From positions 35,272-71,082 of the forward strand of contig CAJTRM010000017.1 in assembly GCA_910578865.1 (NCBI GenBank): a stretch of DNA of 35,811 nucleotides. Reading direction: 5' to 3'. Shown here one piece after another: positions 15,462 to 22,838 of this stretch. The notes below the pieces were generated by a model. The model was not told the origin of the DNA. It worked only from the letters and a program-made list of their open reading frames with translations, and did not search any database. Source of the DNA: an uncultured Dorea sp. (lineage in GTDB: Bacteria > Bacillota_A > Clostridia > Lachnospirales > Lachnospiraceae). Both the position numbers and the translations under genes were made by a program. Numbering within the stretch: position 1 is the stretch's first letter; each line of letters opens with the position of its first letter.

Positions 15462-16679
15462 TCACTCCTCCTGTATATTTTCTTTCTCTGAGCGGCTGAC
15501 GGCATATTTCATACAGCTGCCTTTGTCACGGTTTCTGGCAACGCCAAACAAATACCTCTTCTGAAACCCTTCCATATCAATCTTAGAAGTATCTGTCTCA
15601 TAGCAGCAGGTACCTTCCGGATCCTTCACCGTGATCTCTCTGCCGCACAGTACGATTATGACCGCTGTCTCTAATGCTTCCTTTCTGGATATCAGTCTCC
15701 GGGCATCCGCCGGGGTATCTGCGCGGAAAAATGCATAATCGACAAACGGAAGTGTATAGTGTATCATATCTTCCGCACTCTGTCTCTCATAGCAGAAGCT
15801 TATGCGCTCTCCCTTATTTCTCAGCTGTCTCAACGTCTCTGTCACCCTGTTCCAGTACATGGCATCAAAGGTATTCTCTGCATATGTCTGGGAAGAAGCT
15901 CCGGCAGGTGTTTCACAAAGCATCTGGAGTTTTAGCTCATTGAGGATCAGTATATTCATCCTCCGGTCAAAATCAATCTGATATTTTACATATTGAGCCA
16001 CCAGAATACTTTTACTGTACTCAATCGGCCGGTTCTCTGCATCCCTGGCAATATTTTTTTCCACAAATACGACGTCGTCTGCACTGATCCCGAGATATTG
16101 TGCCTCTTTGACGGAAGCCCTTGACAGCTGAAGGTTCATTCTCTGGTCAATAATCTCAATCCCGTATTCACTCTTTAATACAGAATATAACGATTCCCGT
16201 TCAAAATCATACCGTTCCAACCCCGGAACATATTTGACCGGCAGGTAAGCATTTTCAAGCAGAATTGCCCGATCCGCAATCTTTCTTACCCGGGAAAGCA
16301 CATACACCTCATCCTCGCTCTGGATCTGAAGCTTCTTGGCCGCCATCTCCCCCGCAAGCATTGTCTGAAAGTAAACTACCTTGCTTTCAAAAGCATTTTC
16401 CATACGTTTCTTTATGGCAACACGGAACTGCATGTCAACAATATTTACACTGTACTTATCCGCAGCTACAAAGCTTCCTTTCCCGTGGATCTTGTAGATC
16501 CGTCCCTCGCGTTCCAAAGCCGTCAGAGCTTCTCTCACTGTGCCCCGGCTGAGGTTCAGTTCCTTTGTAAGGCTGCGTTCCGCGGGAAGTGGGTCGTTTT
16601 CTTTCAACCCATTTGTATCAATATATTCTTCAATCGCATCCATCGCTCTTTCGGATCTTAAATTACTGTATCTGGCCAT
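15462..16679 (-). CDS. GntR/UTRA regulator fused to a degenerate FrlD-like kinase domain
   Basis: The product has 405 residues, about 165 more than a normal HutC-type regulator. Residues 1-75 form the GntR winged helix (PAERSLTKELNLSRGTVREA) and about 85-240 the UTRA domain (RPIEYSKSI). Residues about 268-380 resemble the C-terminal half of the FrlD kinases of this operon: a W..-E.L..L stretch, ISFCYER where FrlD has VSFDYAT, and TLPFVDYAFFRADTP where FrlD has TIPYVSYAFFSYDRD, followed by AVIIVLCGREITVKDPEG for the strand-turn that precedes the active site. The GAGD motif is missing and the N-terminal half of the kinase is absent, so it cannot phosphorylate. It may be a sensor of the kinase substrate or a dimerisation part. 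The ATG at 16679 has GGAGG upstream. Confidence 0.85.
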   Translation of the reverse strand: MARYSNLRSERAMDAIEEYIDTNGLKENDPLPAERSLTKELNLSRGTVREALTALEREGRIYKIHGKGSFVAADKYSVNIVDMQFRVAIKKRMENAFESKVVYFQTMLAGEMAAKKLQIQSEDEVYVLSRVRKIADRAILLENAYLPVKYVPGLERYDFERESLYSVLKSEYGIEIIDQRMNLQLSRASVKEAQYLGISADDVVFVEKNIARDAENRPIEYSKSILVAQYVKYQIDFDRRMNILILNELKLQMLCETPAGASSQTYAENTFDAMYWNRVTETLRQLRNKGERISFCYERQSAEDMIHYTLPFVDYAFFRADTPADARRLISRKEALETAVIIVLCGREITVKDPEGTCCYETDTSKIDMEGFQKRYLFGVARNRDKGSCMKYAVSRSEKENIQEE

Positions 16680-16832
16680 ATATCCTCCATTACCTGTTTT
16701 TCCTTCCTATCCCGGTATACCCCAATTACACTTTTAAATATACCTTATTTTTTTAAAAAAGGAAAGAAGAGATATTCATAACATTATATGAGGACCAGCC
16801 ATCTGTCGGCAGTAAATCACCAATTCTATTAT

Positions 16833-18692
16833 CTACTCCTCCAGCTTCCCAAGAATCTGCAGTGGTTCCTTCTTCAGCACCTGACTCATAAATCCTGAGG
16901 AAACCACAGCCGCCGCCAGCAGAAGCCCGCATCCGGCCACAGCTGTCATCCAGGCATCGGTCTTCCCTGCTGCCGCCTGAACTTCTAATTCATCTTCACT
17001 CTCCTGCTCAATGACAGCGTTGCTGAAGGTCGTATCAAACTTCGTTGTCTTCTCGGCCGCCTTCACAGCCTTTTCCGTTGCTATCCAGCCTGAGATACTT
17101 CCCGCCGCACAGCCGGCCGCCGCCAGGATAAGAAGCCCTGTGAGAATCGATGCCGCACATTGTTTCCTGGTGCGCCCCAGCAGACGCTCCACAGCAATCC
17201 GCTCCTGCTGCCCTGTAATAAACAAATTGGAGAAAAAGAGCAAAATCATCACTGCCAGTACACAGCCGCTGATCAGGAAGATCCACGACATCAGTCTCCG
17301 GTTCTCAATTCCTGACTTTAACTGCGTATATCCGTTGTCATAAAATTTAAATTCCAGCCCCTCAACTCCCTTCTTTTCCCAGGCGGCCATAAAGTCTTCA
17401 ATGGTGCCGTTTGGTATCCGGAAAGAGGTAGTAGAACCTGTCATCGGATAAACAGATACAATGTTATCTTCCCATGCATTTTCAGGAATAGAATTCCATG
17501 GGATTATTACTTCCCGGGACGCAAGACTATAGTCCCCGTCCCCCGAGGATGGCGGCATCTTATAGATCCCCACGATCTCATACTGCTGCTCATAAAACAC
17601 AGGATACGTCTCCCCCTCAGCGTTCAGCAGAGAGAGCTGAAAGCCCGTATCATACGAACTCACCGGCATATAATCTGCATAATAAAGCGGAAGGTTCAGG
17701 CTGTCCCCTACCTTTTTCCGGAGAAACACCGACAGGTCAAAGGGAATCAGACATACCTTTTTCCCTTCCCGGTACTCTTCCTCCGTAATGTCTCTCCCGT
17801 CGCTGATCTGTGCATTTTTCTGGTAAAAGGGCAGCAAAAGTTCTGTGCCGTCTACAGGCTCCACCGGGATCGTCCGGAACTGAAGCTCCTGGGATTTTGC
17901 CATCTCAAGCCACCGCTTTCCCCGTTCCGTCTCATAGAACCCCTCCGTTACCTCGTCAAATGCCCTCGGATCCTCCGCCTCGCCCACTGCATCATATACC
18001 TTCTCTCCATCCATCGTATACTGGCTGGAAGCCACAGAATTGACGGGCATATATTCGGTCACATATTCTTCCGGGGCAATGTGGGTTACTCTGGGACCAT
18101 GTACAAAAGTAATATCGTCCAGCATCATAATATAGGTCTTACCTTTTTCAAAACGCCTTGCCTCATACTCGCCGTCTTCAAAGCTGAAATGATCGCAGAT
18201 ATAAATGGTATCCCCTGTATTTAATTCTCCTGCGAGAACCTTTTCCACACGCACCGGAAACGAAGAATCTGCTATTCCGGTTTCCAGAGGCGTCACCTCT
18301 GCCACAAGGAGATCCATATTCCCCGTCCCCCTGACCTTCTGATCTATGAGCGCCCCAAAATACGGCCGCTGCTTCGCATCGAGAATATAACCTGCCCCCT
18401 CAAAATCCAGAACCTCATCCGAGATTCTTTCTCCGTACATCGCATAGTGATCCCAGGTATATTCACCTTTTCCGGCATCCCACCTGGCCCCTGTTTCAAT
18501 ATGATCCCTCTTCTGATCCACGGTCCCGACCGTCTCGAATATGTCCTCAAATTCCTTCAGCATATCGCTGTTCATCTTCCAGAGATTCCCGCCAAGCGCC
18601 AGTAAAAACGCCGAGACACCGACCAGCAGGAAGAACAGGATGCTTTTTACAGGACTTCTAAGCATCTGCTTCATACTATAATACAATGTCAT
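16833..18692 (-). CDS. ABC transporter permease, FtsX-like (second permease)
   Basis: The product has 619 residues from the ATG at 18692, which overlaps the stop of the ATPase gene by one base (TAATG) with GAGG upstream. One membrane segment lies at about 15-36, a large extracellular part of roughly 430 residues follows, and three segments lie at about 469-491, 512-536 and 582-602. This is the MacB/FtsX topology. The C-terminal RLLGRTRKQCAAS sequence after the second segment is the coupling-helix region typical of the family. It ends with a typical permease tail (KKEPLQILGKLEE). It partners with the ATPase and the MerR-permease fusion. The cargo is unknown, and antimicrobial peptide or lipid extrusion is a family-based guess. 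Confidence 0.88.
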   Translation of the reverse strand: MTLYYSMKQMLRSPVKSILFFLLVGVSAFLLALGGNLWKMNSDMLKEFEDIFETVGTVDQKRDHIETGARWDAGKGEYTWDHYAMYGERISDEVLDFEGAGYILDAKQRPYFGALIDQKVRGTGNMDLLVAEVTPLETGIADSSFPVRVEKVLAGELNTGDTIYICDHFSFEDGEYEARRFEKGKTYIMMLDDITFVHGPRVTHIAPEEYVTEYMPVNSVASSQYTMDGEKVYDAVGEAEDPRAFDEVTEGFYETERGKRWLEMAKSQELQFRTIPVEPVDGTELLLPFYQKNAQISDGRDITEEEYREGKKVCLIPFDLSVFLRKKVGDSLNLPLYYADYMPVSSYDTGFQLSLLNAEGETYPVFYEQQYEIVGIYKMPPSSGDGDYSLASREVIIPWNSIPENAWEDNIVSVYPMTGSTTSFRIPNGTIEDFMAAWEKKGVEGLEFKFYDNGYTQLKSGIENRRLMSWIFLISGCVLAVMILLFFSNLFITGQQERIAVERLLGRTRKQCAASILTGLLILAAAGCAAGSISGWIATEKAVKAAEKTTKFDTTFSNAVIEQESEDELEVQAAAGKTDAWMTAVAGCGLLLAAAVVSSGFMSQVLKKEPLQILGKLEE

Positions 18693-19390
18693 TATACACA
18701 CCTCAATTCCGGGGCTCCCTCTTTTATAGAAATCATCCTTCCGTCCTTCATCGTCATGCACACATCTGCCTGCCGTGCAATATCCGGGTTATGGGTTACC
18801 ACTATCACTACATAATCCATCTCATGGGCCAGCCTCTTCAGCAATTCCACAATATGCTCCTCATTCTCAGAATCCAGATTGCCCGTCGGCTCGTCTGCCA
18901 GAAGAATCTTCCCTTTTGCCGCCATTGCTCTGGCTATAGCTACCCGCTGCTGTTCCCCTCCGCTCATCATCTTCGGGTACTGGCCGAGGATTTTCTCCGG
19001 AAGGCCGACCTCTTCCAGACATTCTGCCGCCTGCCCTCTGGCCTCTGCGCGGGAGAGCCCCTGCAGTTCCAGCGGGTACATCACATTTTCCACTGCTGTC
19101 AGAAGGGGAAACAAATGGAATGCCTGATAAACCACGGAAATCTGCTGCCTCCGGTAAGCATCCCTGTCCATCCCCGACAGATCCTTCCCGTCCACAATAA
19201 TACTGCCCTTCTCCGGTCTGTCAAGCCCCGCCAGCAGTGAAAGGAACGTAGACTTCCCGCTCCCGGATTCCCCTGTCACGGCGTACATCTTCCCGGAATC
19301 AAATGTGCAGCTCACCTCTTTTACCGCCTCAATCCTCTGATATTTATTCTGGTAAGAATAGCTTACCTCTTTTACTTCGATTCTTTCCAT
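18692..19390 (-). CDS. ABC transporter ATP-binding protein (MacB/LolD type)
   Basis: The product has 232 residues from the ATG at 19390 with GAGAGGG upstream. All motifs are in place: Walker A GESGSGKST, Q-loop VVYQAFHLF, signature MSGGEQQRVAIARA, Walker B ILLADEPTGNLDSE and the switch VTHNPDIA. It is the single nucleotide-binding subunit between two FtsX-like permease genes, 11 bp after the MerR-permease fusion. The three would make a heteromeric MacB-like transporter. Confidence 0.95.
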   Translation of the reverse strand: MERIEVKEVSYSYQNKYQRIEAVKEVSCTFDSGKMYAVTGESGSGKSTFLSLLAGLDRPEKGSIIVDGKDLSGMDRDAYRRQQISVVYQAFHLFPLLTAVENVMYPLELQGLSRAEARGQAAECLEEVGLPEKILGQYPKMMSGGEQQRVAIARAMAAKGKILLADEPTGNLDSENEEHIVELLKRLAHEMDYVVIVVTHNPDIARQADVCMTMKDGRMISIKEGAPELRCV

Positions 19391-19401
19391 ACCTGTCCCT
19401 C

Positions 19402-21312
19402 TCAATCCCGGTGTGACAACACAGCCGCAATACTCATTTTTCCAAACATCCACATGGCCGCAGCAGCCCCAAGCATATAAAAGATTAAGAACAAAATCCA
19501 AACCACAGCAGCCGTCACAGCGCCTGCCGTGCCAAATACGATACCAATGGCCGCTCCTGCCGCTCCGCCCGCCATGGCCAGCAGAATGTGCTCTGCAAAA
19601 AAGATGACCGTGCAGCGCTTTCTGCCTGTTCCCAACGCACGCATGATGGCGTATTCACTCCGCCTGCCCTGGAGCAGAAGGTGGGGCACAAGATACCCGG
19701 CCAGTATGACGATCATCAGCAGAAACGGCAAGAATGCTTCTAAAAGAGAAATATTTTTTTCCATCCCTATTGCCGCCTGGATAAATACGTCATCCTCAAT
19801 CCGAACCGCCGACCCCATATAGGTGTCTGTCAGCTCCGGAACAACAGAACTTAACCCTTCCTCTTTCAGATCCTGCTTCAGTGCATTTAAGTTCATAGGA
19901 TCCTTTACAGTAAAGGATAAAGAAGAAGCGAAATACGTTTCCCCATTTTCCTGATACAACTGTTTTACAGCATCTAACGGCAGTATGATCCCGGGCGTCG
20001 CAGCATCCGCTGTATCATTCAGAGTTCCTACAATCTCCGCGTCTTCGCAGCCAAGCGCCAGACGTTTCAGGCCGACTCCTATATCCGCCGGCTGATAGTG
20101 TTCCAGGGAAAGGGAAATACTGCTCCCCTTATCAGCGTCTTGCATCTCAAGAAATGTCTTTCCTGTAATACAGACATGTTCACTCCCAAGAAAACGATCC
20201 CAATTCCAGCCTTTTGCCCAGTTGATCTCCTCCTCGCTATACTCCTGTACAAGGTCCGGACAATTAACACCGACAACCTGAACTTCTGTATCCTCCCCGG
20301 ATCCGCCTCCCACGATATGGCCGACCAGCGCTGCTGTCTCCTGGATCTTCCAAAGATAAGGAGAACCGTAAACCATATCCAGAACCTGCGGCCGAACAAG
20401 AAGCCCGTTTTTCAGTTTCCCGGTGGCATTCATAAATGTCCCTCTCACAGGAATGGCCTCCGGCAGTTCCTCAAACTGCTGCCGGGTGCTCTGCAGCGTT
20501 CCAAAGTAAAATACAAGGACGATCACTGTCATCATACTGATCACTGCATTCAGGATACTCCTGGCCCGATGCCGTCTTATATTGACTCCAATCGAATAAA
20601 CAGCCTGAAAAACAGCCCTCCGTTTTCTTTTTCCTTCCTTCTTTACGCTCCCGTCATCTGCTCTGCTGAGTACAATGCGGGTTTTCGGCTCCCTGCTTTT
20701 TCCGTCCTTTTCCAAAACCCGTACCGCCGTATATGGAATTCCGTCCAGTGTTAATTCCGGATACATCCCCGGCCTCTTCATCTGAAGTTTCTTATGCTGT
20801 TCCTTTGCATACGTCCGGATTGCCTGCTCCAGCATCCCTGCCGTATTTACCGGCTGTTCCGAATAAAAGGAAATCTGCCGGCTCGATTCCTCCTGGGCCA
20901 CCTGTTTGTAGTCGTCTACGATCCTGGCGAATACACCGCCGCCCTTTGCCATCTGCTCCATGCGGTTCAGGTATCCGTCCACGTCAATACTCTCTGACTT
21001 ATCCTTCCGGATATCGGTACACACCTCAAGAGCCGCCTGCAATTGCTTCTGCTGCTTTGCAAGATTTTCCTGCTGCCTTTCGATCGCCTCTTTTAATAGT
21101 ACAGTTCCGTTTAACACCTGCTCAATCTCCTTGAGCGGCATATCCAGCATGCGGAGCATTTTAATCAGCTTCAGCCGGCGGACATCCTCTTCAGAATAGT
21201 CCCGGTATGCATTCTCCGCATCCCGGACAGGCTCCAGCAGATTCTGCCTCTCATAATAACGGATATTCTGCCGGGTGATCCCGGTCAGCTCTTCAATTTG
21301 TTTCGTATTCAA
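19402..21312 (-). CDS. MerR DNA-binding domain fused to an FtsX-like ABC permease
   Basis: The product has 636 residues and appears as one uninterrupted frame. Residues 1-70 are a MerR-type winged helix (IEELTGITRQNIRYYERQNL), 72-105 the long dimerisation helix, and 106-245 a linker with a basic stretch (VKKEGKRKRRAV) before the membrane. Segments lie at about 251-272, 522-547, 568-592 and 598-624, with a large outer domain between the first two: the FtsX/MacB layout. The start is a TTG at 21312 with AAGGGGG at normal distance; the nearby ATG is out of frame. The gene precedes the ATPase and second permease. A MerR-type promoter stands just upstream. A transport subunit that also binds DNA would couple transport state directly to transcription. 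Confidence 0.88.
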   Translation of the reverse strand: MNTKQIEELTGITRQNIRYYERQNLLEPVRDAENAYRDYSEEDVRRLKLIKMLRMLDMPLKEIEQVLNGTVLLKEAIERQQENLAKQQKQLQAALEVCTDIRKDKSESIDVDGYLNRMEQMAKGGGVFARIVDDYKQVAQEESSRQISFYSEQPVNTAGMLEQAIRTYAKEQHKKLQMKRPGMYPELTLDGIPYTAVRVLEKDGKSREPKTRIVLSRADDGSVKKEGKRKRRAVFQAVYSIGVNIRRHRARSILNAVISMMTVIVLVFYFGTLQSTRQQFEELPEAIPVRGTFMNATGKLKNGLLVRPQVLDMVYGSPYLWKIQETAALVGHIVGGGSGEDTEVQVVGVNCPDLVQEYSEEEINWAKGWNWDRFLGSEHVCITGKTFLEMQDADKGSSISLSLEHYQPADIGVGLKRLALGCEDAEIVGTLNDTADAATPGIILPLDAVKQLYQENGETYFASSLSFTVKDPMNLNALKQDLKEEGLSSVVPELTDTYMGSAVRIEDDVFIQAAIGMEKNISLLEAFLPFLLMIVILAGYLVPHLLLQGRRSEYAIMRALGTGRKRCTVIFFAEHILLAMAGGAAGAAIGIVFGTAGAVTAAVVWILFLIFYMLGAAAAMWMFGKMSIAAVLSHRD

Positions 21313-21351
21313 ACATACACCCCCTTTGTTTCAAGTTCGTATGATGTAGTT

Positions 21352-21382
21352 ATTGTAGGGTATATAGCGGGTATACAGTCAA
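21352..21382 (-). promoter_or_regulatory. MerR-type promoter (19-bp spacer) of the MerR-permease operon
   Basis: On the minus strand TTGACT (21382-21377) and TACAAT (21357-21352) are separated by 19 bp, the over-long spacer typical of MerR-activated promoters. The spacer holds the dyad GTATA...TATAC. The expected transcription start is about 35 bp before the TTG start codon, so autoregulation by the MerR domain of the first gene is likely. Confidence 0.75.
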
Positions 21383-21444
21383 GGATAAATGAATAAAATT
21401 CAATATAATTGCACAGAAAGTTGCAGATGCCGTATAAAAGGAAT

Positions 21445-21475
21445 CCGAAGCTGCCGCAAAAAACGACAGCTTCGG
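21445..21475 (-). terminator. Hairpin terminator after the Xre gene
   Basis: CCGAAGCTG (21445-21453) pairs perfectly with CAGCTTCGG (21467-21475). On the minus strand it is followed by ATTCCTTTTA. It lies about 100 bp beyond the Xre stop codon and before the MerR promoter, and probably separates the two units. The T run is short. Confidence 0.5.
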
Positions 21476-21573
21476 TGTTTGTCCGTTAAATAATATATAT
21501 CTACATTAAATATATGCCCAACTCTTCCATGATACAAGCCTCTGTTTCGTCCATGATCCCACAGCATTTTGCC

Positions 21574-21903
21574 TTACCCAAACCTGCCTGTATCCCCACT
21601 GCCAGCAATTCTTTTCTTCCGGGATTGGCTCTCACGGATAACCTCCTCTATATTCTTATATTGTATCTGGCAAAACATATTTTTAATCTCTTCTGCACAA
21701 TCAAGGGCTACCGCAAGCTTTGTCAGCGACAGCAATGAGATCTTTCCCGTAGATTCAAAACGTTTTAATGATCCAAGGCTGACTCCGCTCATGCTGCTTA
21801 GCTTCTCCTGTGATATAGAACGTCTCCTGCGAATGTTCCTTACGCGGCCCGCCAATTGTTGATCCATCTCCTCTGCAGTTTCCCATACATATTCCGTTCT
21901 CAT
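21574..21903 (-). CDS. Xre-type helix-turn-helix regulator (orphan HipB-like antitoxin)
   Basis: The product has 109 residues. The HTH covers about 20-75 (LAGRVRNIRRRRSISQEKLSSMSGVSLGSLKRFE, described here in parts: IRRRRSISQEKLS, SGVSLGSLKRFE). The basic tail ESQSRKKR is typical of HipB-like antitoxins that precede a HipA-type kinase. No HipA gene follows: only about 100 bp separate the stop from a terminator. The ATG at 21903 has GGAGATGG upstream. Two identical palindromic sites upstream suggest autoregulation. It may be an orphan left after loss of a toxin or a free-standing regulator. Confidence 0.8.
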   Translation of the reverse strand: MRTEYVWETAEEMDQQLAGRVRNIRRRRSISQEKLSSMSGVSLGSLKRFESTGKISLLSLTKLAVALDCAEEIKNMFCQIQYKNIEEVIRESQSRKKRIAGSGDTGRFG

Positions 21904-21929
21904 ACATCCATCTCCAACTATTTTTTCGT

Positions 21930-21988
21930 ATAATATATTATCTATTTATTTTAAATTTAGTTAAAATCAGATAATATATTATCTATTT
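21930..21988. promoter_or_regulatory. Twin palindromic operators of the Xre gene
   Basis: The 18-bp word ATAATATATTATCTATTT occurs twice without mismatch, at 21930-21947 and 21971-21988, 41 bp apart or about four helical turns. Each contains the palindrome ATAATATATTAT, which extends to 16 bp in the distal copy. They lie 27 bp and more upstream of the Xre start codon, as expected for cooperative autorepression. The AT-rich core also provides -10-like sequences. Confidence 0.7.
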
Positions 21989-22035
21989 TCAGTTTACCAT
22001 ATTCCATCCATTTTGTCTATCTTATCCCAGGCAAA

Positions 22036-22075
22036 ATGAAAAAGCGGCTTCACACAATGAAAGCCGCTTTTTCAT
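22036..22075 (-). terminator. Terminator of the arabinose operon
   Basis: ATGAAAAAGCGGCTT (22036-22050) pairs perfectly with AAGCCGCTTTTTCAT (22061-22075) around a 10-nt loop, with T runs on both strands. It stands about 45 bp after the araD stop codon and would also stop plus-strand transcription. Confidence 0.9.
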
Positions 22076-22121
22076 TTCCTATATATCTTTTTTGTGGCGC
22101 CTTCTACGCACCAAAGCTTCC

Positions 22122-22814
22122 CTATTGCCCATAATAAGCATTCGCCCCATGCTTCCGGTAATAATGCTTATCCTGCAGTTCCTGCGGCGCCGGCTGATTC
22201 TGCGGATTGATCATCTCGCATCTGGCCGCCATCTTAGCCACTTCCTCAAGAACCACCGCATTGTGCACTGCCTCACCGGCATCTTTTCCCCAGGTAAACG
22301 GTCCGTGGTTCTTGCACAGCACCGCCGGCATCGCTTCATAGTCCAGCTTCCGCTCCGCAAAATCATCCACGATCAGCACCCCGGTATTTCTCTCATAGGC
22401 CTCATCAATCTCTTCCTTCGTAAGATTCCGTACGCAGGGAACTTCCCCGTACAGATAGTCCGCGTGAGTAGTCCCATAGCATGGAATTCCCCTGCCTGCC
22501 TGAGCCCAGCTGGCCGCCCACGAAGAATGTGTATGTACCACGCCGCCAATCTTCGGAAAATGATTGTAGAGCACCACATGGGTCGCTGTATCAGAGGAAG
22601 GATTATAATCTCCCTCCACCTTCTTGCCGTCCAGGTCTACCACTACCATATCCTCCGGACGAAGCCGGTCATATTCCACTCCGCTGGGCTTGATCACAAA
22701 CAGTCCCTTTTCACGGTCAATCCCGCTCACATTTCCCCATGTGAATGTCACAAGGTTATACTTCGGGAGCAGCATATTCGCCTCATACACTTCTTTTTTT
22801 AATTCCTCAAGCAT
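22122..22814 (-). CDS. araD: L-ribulose-5-phosphate 4-epimerase
   Basis: The product has 230 residues, the normal length for AraD. It converts L-ribulose-5-phosphate to D-xylulose-5-phosphate, the last arabinose-specific step. The Zn ligands H94 and H96 (VVHTHSSWA) and H170 (CKNHGPFTWG) correspond to H95, H97 and H171 of the E. coli enzyme, and D75 lies in SSDTATHV. GNVSG and IKPSGV form the phosphate-binding region. The ATG at 22814 has AGAAGG upstream. It is the last gene of the operon, 24 bp after the kinase gene. Confidence 0.96.
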   Translation of the reverse strand: MLEELKKEVYEANMLLPKYNLVTFTWGNVSGIDREKGLFVIKPSGVEYDRLRPEDMVVVDLDGKKVEGDYNPSSDTATHVVLYNHFPKIGGVVHTHSSWAASWAQAGRGIPCYGTTHADYLYGEVPCVRNLTKEEIDEAYERNTGVLIVDDFAERKLDYEAMPAVLCKNHGPFTWGKDAGEAVHNAVVLEEVAKMAARCEMINPQNQPAPQELQDKHYYRKHGANAYYGQ

Positions 22815-22838
22815 TTTAAAACACCTTCTTCTTTCTAA

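Noticed and set aside
22092..22802. Plus-strand ORF of 236 codons
   Set aside because: It is antisense to araD, whose metal site and length are complete; composition is that of a shadow frame.
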